Origin: Beta vulgaris subsp. vulgaris
Lineage: Eukaryota; Streptophyta; Magnoliopsida; Caryophyllales; Amaranthaceae
Direction: 5' to 3'
Assembly: GCF_026745355.1 (NCBI RefSeq)
Contig: NC_079209.1
Coordinates: 43,206,888 to 43,270,887 of the forward strand
DNA: 64,000 bases
The translations under genes were made by a program, and so were the position numbers. The notes beneath the pieces are model-generated. The model was not told where the DNA came from, did no database searches, and worked only from the letters and a program-made list of their open reading frames with translations. Positions within the stretch are counted from its first letter, which is position 1. Each line of letters starts with the position of its first letter. Below, in pieces: positions 1 through 12,070 of this stretch.

Positions 1-1386
1 AAGCCTTAAGGGTTTTAATGGACTGATGTTAAAAGTAGTATAAAAAATAATTTGGGAATTATGATGGAAAAACCAAGAAGAGGGATCATCATATAACTAA
101 AAACATGACCAAAAAAGGTCACAACAACTCAATGCAACAACGAACAGTTTCCAAATGTATAACCATCAATGCTTTTCCTCAACAATTAAAAATAAACCCT
201 TTTTCTTTCACTTTATTAACAAATCTTTTTCACTTTTTCTTTATTCCATTTTTCACTTTTTTTTTTTAATTTTCTTTTTCACACTTTCAATTCAATTTTC
301 ATGCAAGCTCGCAACATATTTTTCATTCCAACTACACCACAAATCAAGTTTTATCATTCCACACAAGAATCAAATGATACTTGCTCTCATAAGCTAGGCT
401 TGGGACAAGAATCAAATGAGGCTAAAGGATTATAAGTAGATATCTAAATGCTGTTAGAAATGCTTAATGGGCTAGAGAAAAGATACTATGAAAGCAAGAA
501 TAACTCTGGAGCTAAGATCGTGAAAGATAGCGCCTCAATCATATATATCATATGTATGTGCTACCAAATATCAAAAAATACCAAGTCAAAGTCATGATCA
601 ATGCGCCAACTAAAAAACTAGCACATATAAACACAACTTAACTAACATGTGTACTTCAGTTTATAGGCACAAAAGTTCACTAACATCCAAACAGAGATAG
701 ATCAATCAATCTTACGACAAACAATCAATTGCGAAACAATCGTGCTATGAAGAATCTTGAATTAGGTGAATGATGCTTATGAATTGTAGTGAAATATCAA
801 CAAAGTTATCCAAAAGTGCTAGCAGTAGTCCTATTATACAACTATCATGAGACGAAAGATGCTAATGCAACTAAGAGAGCAGTACAATTTTCTTGGTTAC
901 ACGTAAAGTTTCACTCGTAGTGAGCAGTACAAACCGTGCAACATATAATGAGAGCAACAAAATCTCTACCAGAAAGCAATAAATGGTAGAATATTCCTCC
1001 CCAAAGCTAAAATCTGCAGTATCCCCGCTGCAAAAAAAACTATATCAAATAAGGAAGCAAATGAAACCCCGTCAATCATACAACACCAAATACACCCCAT
1101 AGAAGCCACAATCCACAATTAAAACCACACACAAATCTCAACATTCCAATCAATAAATAAAACAAGAAATCCAATCAATGAGTACAAAACAATCTCAACA
1201 AGATGGTAACCAAATTAAAACTCAAGCGAAAAATTCAAATTAACATCAAGATCGGAAATAAGAGACAATAAACACTTACTTCCACATGAAATTGGTGAAT
1301 ATGTCAAATATTCTCGAATATTACGTCTTACTGCTTCTTAAAAGCTAACTTGAACCAAATTTTATTACTAGCTTGAATGAGCCCTA
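1..1386. other. intergenic, no gene seen
   Basis: AT-rich sequence downstream of chitinase A. Only short chance reading frames occur, such as one at 155-397 rich in Phe and Ser that comes from a pyrimidine-rich run. I saw no recognisable domain, RNA gene or terminal inverted repeat. Confidence 0.6.
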
Positions 1387-1560
1387 CACTAGTGGAAAAA
1401 ATTTCAACTGCTGCGGTCAAAATCGGACTTGTCGCTTCAGTTTTAGGCCGCAGCGGTTGGACTTGCAGCAGTCCTCATATATTAGCTAATCCGGTCAAAG
1501 ACTGGATTAGTTAAGGGAAAAATCATGCTATTTTCTATGAAAACCGCATCATTTTTTGCT
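1387..1560. repeat. probable CACTA transposon end (remnant)
   Basis: Position 1387 begins CACTAGTGGAAAAAA, which has the form of a plant CACTA-family terminus. It is followed by subterminal-type short repeats of GCTGCGG/CCGCAGC (around 1412-1470). No matching opposite end was found nearby, so this is probably a truncated end or a small decayed non-autonomous copy. Confidence 0.4.
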
Positions 1561-1749
1561 TTGCCGCCAACAATCTTGTATGCATAGTAACATTAATTGA
1601 TCCAGTTCTGTAATATATATATAAACCAACTAATTGAGACAAAATATAAATAATATTTTTCATTCCTTTATGGATAAAGCCTCGTAACCAACTTAATGCT
1701 TGTCCAAAGTAGCAAGTTACATGAGAAATGAACAGTTTACATAATTCTC

Positions 1750-1755
1750 TTTATT
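1750..1755 (-). promoter_or_regulatory. poly(A) signal of chitinase A
   Basis: AATAAA on the minus strand, about 50 bp downstream of the chitinase A stop codon (1806-1808). It is a plausible polyadenylation signal by sequence and distance only. Confidence 0.45.
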
Positions 1756-1805
1756 TTCTTTTGACTAAGCCTTGTGAATTCTGACCAGGAAAACCAGCCA
1801 TTTGA

Positions 1806-4709
1806 CTAGCAACGGAGGTTATTCCCTGGCGAAACGCCAAGCTGTTGACAATACTGAGTATAGTACCCAACACGAGCAGTAACAGCAGCAGAGTTACCAC
1901 CATTACATTCGATTCCATTGATAGCTCGAATGCTGGCCCCGAACCCTTGGCCATTGACGATAACAGAGTGGACATTGTTCATCCAAAACCAGAAGGCTGT
2001 CCGGAATGCAGTCACGGCATTGTTGGCAACTGTTTCTGGTGCATTCAGACCATCAAATCCAATGCTTCGACCAGCTGGTATGTAGTTATAATTCCATGTG
2101 ATCTGAAGAGGCCCCCTTCCGTAGTATTGCTTACTTGGGTTGCATGGAAATGCTGCACTTGACTGACAATAGGTTGACTTTGCAATCTCCTCTATGTAGC
2201 AAAAATCTACAAGAAGCAAGTTCAATCAATATAATCCTTTACTATTCAGTAACTATAAGTTAATTAATTAATTATAATGTTTCAATTAAGCTAAAAAAAT
2301 CAAACCATGTGTTTCTTGTACACTCTGAAGCAGCATACTGGCAATTTATTATTTTCTGAATACGGGAATAACAAGTGCAATATCTTGGCATTAGGTTCTA
2401 TTCTTGAAGTTACATGAGGGGCGTGCAAGACCACAACCTCTTACAGGTTAACCTAATCTGATTTTTTTTTGAGGGATATGACTTGATTTTGTTTCTAGAT
2501 ACTTTCGAAGTAGAGGGGATGGTAAGGGGAAACCCTCTCTCAAAGTACCCCTGGTGGGATTAGAGGTGATTATTTTCTGTTTGGGCGGGTTGCAGGATGG
2601 GAGTAACCTTAAATTTTTGCAACGGGCCTAACATGTCTAGTCCAAGCCCTTTTATGCGGGTTTAACTACTTGTCCATGACCCGTCCTAATAAACGGACGG
2701 GCTTGCTTGCGGGCCTAACGGGCCCATTAATACTTTTATTTTTTCAAATAATAACTCTAGTTAACTTCCTTTAACAAGACTTAATTTTGGTTAAAATAGA
2801 CAAAAGTTGATAATCACAAAATAAGATAAGGACAATTTAAAGAATTTCGTAACAAAAATGTTAGAGGACGAGAAATTATTAACAAATTAAATTGTAAAGG
2901 CAAGAATAAAGATAATTATTTGTTACCCAAAGCTAAATTAATGCAAATAAACTATATATTCCAAAAGATAAATAAACACGAAATTAGTAAGATTCAAAAA
3001 ATTAAATTTCATATAAAATATATATTATGATAAACGGGTCGGGCGGGCTTGTCCGCGGTATATTTGAGGGTCCATATCCGCTCCACCCATTAATATTAGT
3101 GGGTTGGGCTTGGCCCATCCATTTAGAATTTTTTTCCAAAGTTTATAGTCAATCCCGCAACTTTAACGGTTTGGGTGGGGAGGGCTTAGCAGGCCGACCC
3201 TTCCATGAACACCTCTAAGTGGGATAGAACCCTTCAACCTTGAGGTTGGAAGGTTATTTCCTTACCATTAAATTATTGTTCCTTCCTCTGTGTTGCAACT
3301 TAATCACGACAAATTAAGTATATACTCCTTGCGGATTTTTTTAGTTTACCCACTTTATCTCGGTGCAATTTTAGGAGAAACTAGTTCTTGTCACAGGCGA
3401 TACCCCCCAGATTATTTACCAAAGTGTATTTGAAGTCTTCAAAAATAGAAATAATATATCTTCTTTAAATGATTTTCCCCTACAAGACCAACATGAGTAT
3501 TGTATAGTGTACTTGGTTAGTGCATTAGCATATCAAAAGAGAGGTCATGGTTCGAATCTTCAAACACACATTTTTCTTATTATTTAATATCTCATTTGAT
3601 TGTGTGGGAGAGTGGAGAATACATGTGGCAGCATGACATTGATCTTGTCTTGGGTTTTAGATATACATATAGATTCATATATAGTTCATATAAAGAAAGT
3701 TAAAAAAAGTATTAATTTATTAATGTTGCAGATCAAAAAAAGTAGCGTAAGAAGGTAAAGATAATAATAAACAATTAATGAAAACATTCCAAAAACATTA
3801 AAAAAGAATTAGGTACACTAATAACCAAAAAAAAAAAGGGAACAAACTAATAAAAACTAGAAGCAATATATAAGAATTATTATCAAGTATTTAAACTTTC
3901 GTACACAAGAAAAAATGTTCTCAAACTATGTATTGACGTATTGTCATTATTATTACTTTTGTTCTTTATCTCGAAACTGTGAAACAGACAATCTTTACCA
4001 TAAATTTATCTTTCTGGAAAAATTCTTCGATAATTTGAAATTATAGATTGTAGTATATTCAAAATTATCTAATAAATTTTGATTAAATGTAGAATTTATA
4101 TATCTACATAGCCCATTTGTACCAAAGAAAAAATATGGGACCTCCTCATAAATATTTGAGACTGTCCTAGTTAAACATTATGTAGGACCTCTTAAATTAC
4201 TATAGTGTGACAATCAATATAAGATGAAAGGAGTATTCAATTGGCAGTAAAACTCATTCAATAAAATAGTAACTCAACAGAAGGCAACAACATATATATA
4301 GATAGCACTTACGTCCAGTTTCATGGGTGACATGGGCAAAGAATGCAGCAACTTCACGCTTAACGACATCGGAGGATCCACTGCCAAACTGGGGATAAAA
4401 TCTGAGAGCACTCAAAAAAGCAGCCCTGGTGTAGAATCTCTTACCAGCACAGCTAGCGCTAGCTTGGTTAATGATCCTATTAAAGAACGCATCGGTCACC
4501 AAACTCGACACGGAACCACCACCACTAGACGGTGATCTACAAGGACCTTCTCTGCACCCCTCGCCGCAGTAGGCGTCTGTGGAGCCACAGAAACCAAATT
4601 GGCTACAACATAAATTAGAGGCACATCCACAGTTTTGAGCCACAACTAGGGTGCTTGACATACAAGCAAGTGCCATGAGTATGGCAAAGATTGGTCCGAA
4701 AGAAGACAT
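1806..4709 (-). CDS. class IV endochitinase A (GH19), two exons
   Basis: Secreted endochitinase that hydrolyses beta-1,4-GlcNAc links of fungal chitin. Exon 1 is 4709-4313 and exon 2 is 2206-1806. They join in phase 1 across a GT-AG intron (2207-4312), giving 798 nt or 265 aa. Residues 1-24 are a hydrophobic signal peptide ending VVA, followed by QNCGC and a Cys-rich hevein-type chitin-binding domain (about 25-60: CCSQFGFCG, YCGEGCREGPC). A Gly/Ser hinge follows, then the GH19 domain. The first catalytic Glu is in HETG, at the end of exon 1. The second is in CYIEEI, at the start of exon 2. GRGPLQITWNYNY and [11 protein letters not shown] are conserved. The short catalytic domain with no long loops identifies class IV. 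Compared with chitinase B it lacks a few residues after CYIEEI and one in the INGI-ECNGG segment. The splice is inferred from the matching HETG/H-FCYIEE junction and consensus sites. Confidence 0.93.
2207..4312 (-). other. chitinase A intron (2.1 kb)
   Basis: Phase 1 GT-AG intron. The donor reads GGAC/GTAAGT and the acceptor TTGCTTCTTGTAG. It holds a hAT-like element (2561-3217). The remainder (3226-4312) is AT-rich with no gene or clear repeat recognised. Confidence 0.85.
2561..3217. mobile_element. hAT-like non-autonomous element
   Basis: The ends are inverted, TAGAGGTG at the left and CACCTCTA at the right. Each is followed by degenerate subterminal GGGCGGG/CCCGCC-type motifs. The 8-bp flanks are GGTGGGAT (left) and AGTGGGAT (right), a 7/8 match, as expected for a hAT target-site duplication. 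At 657 bp with no transposase it is non-autonomous. It lies inside the chitinase A intron. Confidence 0.75.
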
Positions 4710-4774
4710 TTTGGAGTATGTTAAAGCAAGCTATATAATGTATGGGATGAGGAAACTAGACACTTGTATATGGG

Positions 4775-4782
4775 TTTATATA
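4775..4782 (-). promoter_or_regulatory. TATA box of chitinase A
   Basis: TATATAAA on the minus strand, about 66 bp upstream of the chitinase A ATG (4709). It is a canonical plant TATA motif at a plausible distance. Confidence 0.7.
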
Positions 4783-4902
4783 GAAAATTATAAGGGTGGT
4801 CATTTGAGGAAAATGTTTACTAGTTTGGCTACTTGCTTACTTGTATTCTAATTAATAAGATGGGAATGGAGATATTTTAGATACATTCAGAAGTGTTCAA
4901 AT

Positions 4903-4908
4903 TTGACT
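4903..4908 (+). promoter_or_regulatory. W-box in chitinase A promoter
   Basis: TTGACT, the WRKY-binding W-box core, about 195 bp upstream of the ATG. W-boxes commonly mediate elicitor or pathogen induction of PR genes. Function here is inferred. Confidence 0.45.
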
Positions 4909-4961
4909 TAGCCAACGCATTTAATTTTATTTTGGACAATGATTTGGTGTAAATATATAGT

Positions 4962-4967
4962 TTGACT
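4962..4967 (+). promoter_or_regulatory. second W-box in chitinase A promoter
   Basis: A second TTGACT about 60 bp beyond the first. Paired W-boxes in a chitinase promoter support WRKY control, but short motifs also arise by chance. Confidence 0.45.
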
Positions 4968-5137
4968 TGTTCAAGGAAAATGAAAGGAAGGAACATTTGT
5001 TATATATATCGATAGTTATCTTCTCCGTTCACTGAACTTGTTATGTAAAATTATTTGGACAATAAGCTTGCTAGTTACTATTTTATGAATAAAAATTGAT
5101 GTGTAAAGTGCAATATACTTTTCTTTCTAAAAGATAC

Positions 5138-5584
5138 TGTATGGGGGCTGACTAAGTTCCATACCGGTTCAATTGATACCGGTCTAATAGCTTTTGGGCT
5201 TACGAGTCTGGGCTAAGATCCATTTTATATCTACAGCGCCTACGGGCCTAAAAAGATATATTTTCAGTAAAAGATAAGAATATATCCTAAGGGAATATTC
5301 TTGGGAATATCTCCCGTGATTACCGGGCCCAACAAAGAGATGGGCTTAATCAAGTCCCTATATATACTCCGTTGATCTGAGTCATAAGGTACGTACACGA
5401 ATCCCAATACATTATACTTGAGAGCTACCGGCTTTAAACCTAATACTGACTTAGGCATCGGAGGGGCGTTCCTCGGATCAACCCCCGAGGCTAGTTCACT
5501 TATTCTATTTTGCAGGAATCCAACCCGGCTTGAATACAAGGACTTACCGGTTCAGAACCCTGTGATTTGTCCCATACCGGAACA
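5138..5584 (+). repeat. 5' LTR of Tat element 1
   Basis: Begins TGTATGGGGG and ends GGAACA (TG...CA). It matches the 3' LTR over its whole length. It contains a TATATATA-type promoter motif near 5360 and the conserved ACTGACTTAGGCATCGGAGG block near 5443. Confidence 0.93.
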
Positions 5585-5586
5585 AT

Positions 5587-5604
5587 TGGCGCTAGAAGGA
5601 GGGG
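5587..5604 (+). other. primer binding site of Tat element 1
   Basis: TGGCGCTAGAAGGAGGGG lies two bases after the 5' LTR, where a tRNA 3' end would prime minus-strand synthesis. The same motif follows the LTR of Tat element 2. I did not identify the tRNA. Confidence 0.7.
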
Positions 5605-5653
5605 CGAACAATACCTTGTAGTCTAAGCCATCCCTTGCATCCAAACAACCCTT

Positions 5654-7220
5654 ATGGATCCTAAGCAGCCATTAGGGATGCCGGAAACCGATGAGAACAA
5701 TGTCCCCATTGACCAAGCCCCCGGGGTATTCAACTCCGCTGCCGGCCGCTAGGCACACTCGACCGCCTGTGAACACTAGGAAAACTCCTGAAACTCCCCA
5801 GGAAGATATCTTCCACACCTTGCAGAACATGTTCACCCAGAGCAACTCAGAAGCGCAGCGGAAGTGTTTCAGGCAATGGCAAGCGGAACTCCACCGACCG
5901 GTCCCCGGCCAAAGCGAGCCTTGAGCAGAGCCCACAGTCCGGTGAGAAAACTTCGTACTCCATGGACGGGCCGCCAAGGTGAGCGAGACCGGCATGACCA
6001 GGATCAGGTGGCATATTCGAAGACCCCACAGAGCAGGTGGGAATGAGGAGGAAGAAGAGGAGGAGGCGCAGGATACTGAGGTTCAGCAGCATTCCTCCCA
6101 GCCGAGAAGCCGAAGTGAATACCGGCGTAGAGCGCAGGTGTCATATGCGAATTCCCCCTTTTCCACTGCAATTCTACAGGAGCCCATGGAAAAACTGAAA
6201 ATGCCGACATGTAAGTATGACGGTAAGACGGACCCGAGGATCACCTCTCGGCTTATGAGGGCCATATGATGTTGTACACTGATACTGACTCAGTATGGTG
6301 TAAGGTGTTCCCATCACCTTACCGGTTGGGGCAGACCTGGTTTAAAAGCATTCCGCCGGCAACTGTGTTCGATTTCCGGCAACTGACATCCATGTTCGTG
6401 ACACATTTGTCAGCAAAAGCGTCGCGAACGAACAACCGGCGAGTTAATGTCTATTAAACAAGGGGAGACTGAAAGCTTGAGGGATTATGTCGGACGTTTC
6501 AATGCCGAAGCCGTCACCATCCCAACACTGCAGCAAGTAGCAGTACTGGCCCTAATGACGGGTTGAAAGAAGGCACCCCATTTCGCAGTTATCTCGGCGA
6601 AAAAAGATGACATGCCTAACAGAAGTCCTGGGAAAGGCTAATGACTTCATTAGGGGGAAGAGTTTGACAAGGCAGCTAACGCAAAAAGGCCAGTGGCCAT
6701 AGAAAAAGACAAAGAGAAAGACAAAGATAAGATCGCCTGGATGACAAATACCGGAAGGATAGAAAATCGGAGTCAACTGGCAGAAAAGAGGAAAGCAACT
6801 CTGTGAAAAAGGGGTTCGAAGGGAGGCCAGATAAATACAACAATTACACTCCTCTAACAATATCCCGGGCCCGGATTTTTGAACTTCATAGTAAGGACGA
6901 TAAGTGGCAAAGGCCACGAAAAATGTACTACAAGGGCCGGGATAAGTCCAAGTGGTGCGAGTTTCATGATGATTACGGTCACAAAACAGATGATTGCAAG
7001 GACCTTAAGGACGGGATCGAAGACCTCGTTAGACGAGGCTACTTTACCCAGTACCTATCAAGGAACGACCGCAAGACTCCTCCAAGGGAGGACGACAACG
7101 GCAACAGAAGGCCGGTAAAAGACAGGATCACTGAGATCCACACCATCAGGGAGGACCAACTAGAGGCGGTAGTATTCACGGAGCGAAAGCCAGCCTCAAA
7201 GAGGTCCGGCACCAGGTGAA
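5654..7220 (+). pseudogene. Tat element 1 gag (broken)
   Basis: Remains of a gag polyprotein starting at ATG 5654 (MDPKQPLGMPE). Recognisable pieces in several frames include the MPTCKYDGKTDP segment near 6200, the WCEFHDDYGHKTDDC zinc-knuckle-like motif near 6950, and the DLVRRGYFTQY segment. Homologous segments occur in the same order in Tat element 2. Stops and frame changes interrupt the frame several times between about 5750 and 6800, so no full gag is made. Confidence 0.8.
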
Positions 7221-7255
7221 CTATAACAACCAGAAAATGGCCGGCACCCCCATCT

Positions 7256-10200
7256 ATGCCGTCTGTAGCTTTTACCTCAGAGGACGCTAAGGGAATCGTC
7301 TATCCTCACGACGACCCTTTGGTGGTATCTCTGCAAATTTCCAACGCGATGGTTCACCGTGTTCTAGTGGACGGCGAAGCTCCGCCAACATCCTCTACAA
7401 AGAGACATTTGAAAAGATGGGATTTGACGAAACATGTCTGAAACCGGTCTCTTACCCGGTTATCGGCTTCACAGGAGCATCTGTTGTCCCAGAAGGGACA
7501 GTAAAGCTGGCGGTCAAAATAGGAGAAGGGGTCAGGTCGAAAGACCTCATGGTGGAATTTCTGGTTGTAGACGTCCCGGCGGCGTATAATGCCATCATTG
7601 GGAGGCCGTTAATTCATGATGCCCAGGCTGTGGTCTCAACATACACCTTACCATGATCTACACCTCTAACGACGGTAACCCAGAGAAAATCAGAGGCAAT
7701 CAAGAGTCGGAAGGGCATGTACCTTACCGCACTAAAACACTCTGATCATAAAAGACCGGCCGACACGCCACCGTCGGAAAGAAAGCGGAGAAGGCTGGAA
7801 AATAAGGTCAGGAAGGACCTATTCCATGGAGAATTTCGAGGGAAGGCCGGCAGATCAGCCGAGACCTAGCCCTGCGGGAGAAACGGAAGAGATAAGTTTG
7901 GAAGAAGACAGACCTGACAGAACAGTGAAAATCGGATCTGACTTGGGTGAAGAAGTGAAGGTCAACTTAATTTCCCTGTTAAGAGGGCATGCCGACATTT
8001 TCGCCTTCTCGGCGACGAAATGCCGGGCACGATCCGGATTTCATGGTACATCGCCTAACGTAAACGAGGATGTAAGGCCGGTAAAGCAAAAGAAGCGAAA
8101 CTTCTCAGCAGAGAAGAACCGGCCATTAAGGTGGAAGTAGACAAGCTGTGGCGGCAGACTTTATTGAACCCTGCGATTACCCGGAGTGGTGGCAAACGTT
8201 AGTAATGGTGAAAAAATCCAATGGGACATGGCGCATGTGCGTAGACTTCACCGACCTCAACAAAGCTTGCCCAAAGGACTGTTACCCACTGCCGAGGATT
8301 GACCAGCTAGTAGACTCAACTAGCGGCCATGCATTGTTAAGCTTCATGGATGCTTTCTCAGGGTACCACCAGATAAGCTTGCTCGAGTCCGACAGGAATA
8401 AAGCGGCCTTCATCACAGACGCAGGGGTTTACGCCTACAAAGCAATGCCGTTTGGACTCAAAAATGCCGGTGCTACTATCAAAAGCTGGTAGACAAGATC
8501 TTCGAACACCAAAAAGGCAGAAATGTAGAAGTATATGTGGACGACAGTATAGTCAAGAGCTTAACTGAAGAAGACCATATAGTTGACCTAGAAGAAACAT
8601 TCGAAACACTCCGGCAACACCAAATGAAGTTAAACCCAAAGAAGTGCGTGTTTGGAGTACGGTCCGGCAAGTTCCTCGGCTTCATGGTGAGCGAAAGGGG
8701 ATAGATGCCAACCCAGACAAAATTAAAGCCATCAGTGACCTCCCGGAGCCAAAGAGCATCCGGGACATCCAAAAGCTGACAGGGAGGATGGCGGCCTAAC
8801 AAGGTTCGTTTCAAATCAGCAGAGAAGGCCTTGCCATTCTTCAAAATACTCCGGGAAATAAGAAGTTTGAATGGGGAGAAGAGCAGAAGCAAGCCTTCGA
8901 AAAAGTCAAAGAACACTTCCAGCGATTGCCCACCATAACCCGGCCAGAGTTGGGGGAAAAACTACAGCTATATGTGTCGGTAACCGAGAAGACGGTCGCG
9001 GCGGTATTACTGGTGAATCGGGAGGGACAGCAAAGCCCCATATACTTTGTCAGTCACGTACTTGCCGGAGCAGAGCAGAGGTATGAACTGCTGGAAAAAT
9101 GGCCTATGCCGTTGATTGCAGCAAGAAAGCTGAGACCATACTTTGACTCCCACACTGTCCAAGTCCTCACAAATCAGCCTTTGGAAAAAGCCCTCCACAA
9201 ACTAGACACCACAGGGAGACTATTGAAGTGGGCAATTGAGCTGTCGGAGTTCGACATAGAATACCGGCCGCGTACCGCGATCAAAGCCCAAGCTTTAGCA
9301 GACTTCATAGTAGAGACAACTTACTCTGAACCCGCAGAATCCGCCGGCAGGTGGAAAATTGAGGTGGATGGATCAGCAGCCCAGAGTGGAGCCGGAGCCG
9401 GAGTGGTCATGACATCCCCGGAAGGGGAAATCTTTGAACATGCCATCCGCTTCGGGTTTAAGGCCTCCAACAATGAAGCTGAGTACGAAGCAGCCCTGGC
9501 CGGACTAAGTCTGAGCATTGCGGCTGGAGCAAGAAACGCCATTATGATAACGGACTCCAATTAATCTCAAGCCAAATTGAGGGAACGTATGAGGCCCGAG
9601 AACCGGTAATGCAGAAATACCTACATCTGGTAAAGAACATGGTAAAGGGACTACGAAGCTTCGAAGTGCAATTGGTCCCGAGAGCAGAAAACATGGCGGC
9701 AGATGCCTTATCAAAGCTGGCGAGTTCCAGTCTAAGCGACAAGAAAAGGAACGTCAGGGTGGAGACTTGGTAGACAGAAGTATAGAATTGTCCCAGCATC
9801 CGTTAATACAATCCTACCGAACCAGAATGGTATGAGGTATACTGGCATATAAGCTCAAAGGCGAGCTCCCGGAAGATAAGATGACGGCACAAAAACTGAG
9901 AAGGGATTCTGTCTGGTATTGCATCTTTCAAGGACAGTTGTACAAGAAAGGGTTCTCCTACCTTTACTAAGGTGCGTCACGGCCAACGAAGCAACAAATA
10001 ATGAGGAAATTCATGAAGGAATATGCGGGAACCATATCGGGGTAAAGCGTTAGCACTAAAGCACTGCGAGCAGGGTTTTACTGGCCTACAATGTGACGGA
10101 TGCCCAAACCTACGTGAAAAAATGCGATAAGTGTCAAAGGTTCGCGCCAGTGATCAACCAGCCGGCCAATGATCTCCAGCCGATATTAAATCCAATCCCT

Positions 10201-11052
10201 TTCGCACAGTGGGGGATGGACATTATAGGGCCCTTTACGCCGGCATCCGGGGGAAGGAATTCTTAATAGTGGTATTGACTACTTCACGAAATGGATAGAG
10301 GCAGAGCCAACGGCAAAAATAACGGCTAATCAGGTAAAGAAGTTTATCTGCCAGAACATCATCACTAGGTTCGGCATCCCGATGGGAATAGTGATGGATC
10401 ATGGCGTCCAGTTCGATTGCGGTCCGATACGCGACTTTTTGCGCCCTTACAGCATCAAGTTCGCCTACTCTTCAGTCTGCCATCCGCAAAGCAACGGCCA
10501 AGCTGAAGCCGCTAACAAACAAATCCTCAATGCCCTTAAGAAAAGGTTGGATGAGCTGAAAGGAGCATGGGCCGACATGGTACCAGCAGTGCTGTGGTCC
10601 AACAGGACCACCGAAAAGGAGGCCACCGGAGAAACCCCGTTCAGGTTAGCTTTCGGAGCAGAGGCGGTACTCCCGGTGGAAGTAGGACTACCCAACTGGC
10701 GGATTCTGAACTATGAGCCCGTTTTGAATGAACAAATACACAAGGAGGACTTAGACCTCTTACAGGAGGTCAGATTAGCTGCAGAGCTGAGGTCGGCAGC
10801 ATACAAGACCGGATAAGCAAAGCCTACAATAAAAGAGTACGAAGCCGTCCTATCTCCAAAGGAGACCTCGTCCTCAGGCGGACGGCAGCAACGGGAAAAG
10901 CCCACGTGGACGGAAAACTTACGGCCAATTGGGAAGGACCTTACTTGGTCAAAGAAGAGATAGTACCAGGGTCATATCGGCTCGAAGACATGGCAGGCAA
11001 GCTGTTGAAAAATAGTTGGAACGCCAGTGTCCTTAAGAAATACTATGTTTAG
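7256..11052 (+). pseudogene. Tat element 1 pol (broken): PR-RT-RH-aRH-IN
   Basis: The protease region has VLVDGEA and NAIIGRPLIHD (7256-7656). Reverse transcriptase covers about 8148-8870, with MCVDFTDLNKACPKD, SFMDAFSGYHQI and the catalytic YVDD near 8532. RNase H is about 8926-9330. An archaeal-type second RNase H covers about 9351-9720 (VDGSAAQSG, NNEAEYEAAL, ADALSKL). Integrase covers about 9990-10810, with MDIIGPF and the NGQAEAANK catalytic Glu motif. The C-terminus ends at the TAG at 11050-11052 (KKYYV). At least eight single-base frame changes or stops break it, several at short homopolymers. The RT, second RNase H and integrase active-site residues that can be read are retained. Confidence 0.88.
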
Positions 11053-11220
11053 TTAGAAGATGGGCAATGTTGCCAGTAGGATTGAATAATCAGGCGCTTG
11101 TGCCGAAAATTTTACTCAGCTTAATTGTAGGCAATAATTCCGGTATAACCGAGAAGAGCCGTTTTATCTTAATAAAATGAGCATCTTCCACATAAAACAG
11201 TCAATGCTGCCCCATCCCAT

Positions 11221-11750
11221 TAAACACTATTGATTAATCAGTCAATGACCTTCGTGGATCTGCTGAATTAATCAATAGTGTGAAATCGGTCAATGACCTT
11301 CGTGGATCTGCCGGTATAAAACAAAAATTAAGCATTATTGTTTAATCAGTCAATGACCTTCGTGGATCTGCTGAATTAATCAATAGTGTGAAACCGGTCA
11401 ATGACCTTCGTGGATCTGCCGGTATAAAAATAAATTAAGGTTATTGTTTAATCAGTCAATGACCTTCGTGGATCTGCTGAATTAATCAATAGTGTGAAAC
11501 CGGTCAATGACCTTCGTGGATCTGCGGTATAAAACATAAATTAAGCGTTATTGTTTAATCAGTCAATGACCTTCGTGGATCTGCTGAATTAATCAATAGT
11601 GTGAAACCGGTCAATGACCTTCGTGGATCTGCCGGTATAAAACATAAATTAAGCATTATTGATTAATCAGTAAATGACCTTAGTGGATCTGCTGAATTAA
11701 TCAATAAAGTGAAACCAGTCAATGACCTTCGTGGGTCTGCCGGCATAAAA
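11221..11750 (+). repeat. tandem repeats downstream of pol (about 108-bp unit)
   Basis: About five tandem units of roughly 108 bp. Each consists of two related halves that contain GTCAATGACCTTCGTGGATC, giving ten occurrences between 11240 and 11740; the last units are degenerate. It lies between the pol stop and the antisense gene. Tandem arrays in this position are known from other Tat-lineage elements and can seed satellite DNA. Confidence 0.9.
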
Positions 11751-12070
11751 TAATAACATGGAAATCGGTCAATAACCACGATAAATATATCGGAAAAACA
11801 TAAAAAAATAATAATAAAAGACGATACGAAAGTTCATCAAAAAGCTGTACTTCATTAATCAATGAAAAATTACAGTCCTAAAGCTAAGTAGTCAACCACA
11901 TACGGTGTGACCGCCAAAAGAAAAACAAAAAAAAACCGATCACAGGCGAACGGATTTACAGAACGGTAAAGATAGTTTGGTTGCCCAAGAAGAAAGACGA
12001 CATGAGGGCGTAAAGCACACCACGCACAAAGCGACCCAATACAAGAAGGGCAAGGAGGAAGGCTGAGATT

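Noticed and set aside
155..397. 80-codon frame with a hydrophobic Phe-rich sequence
   Set aside because: Produced by a pyrimidine-rich run. No promoter, domain or conserved features.
1751..1975. 74-codon minus-strand frame overlapping the chitinase A 3' end
   Set aside because: It is an alternative frame of chitinase exon 2 and its 3' flank.
11221..11750. Regular repeats resembling a CRISPR array
   Set aside because: The repeats lie inside a plant retrotransposon, the linkers between cores are themselves repeated, and no cas-like genes exist.
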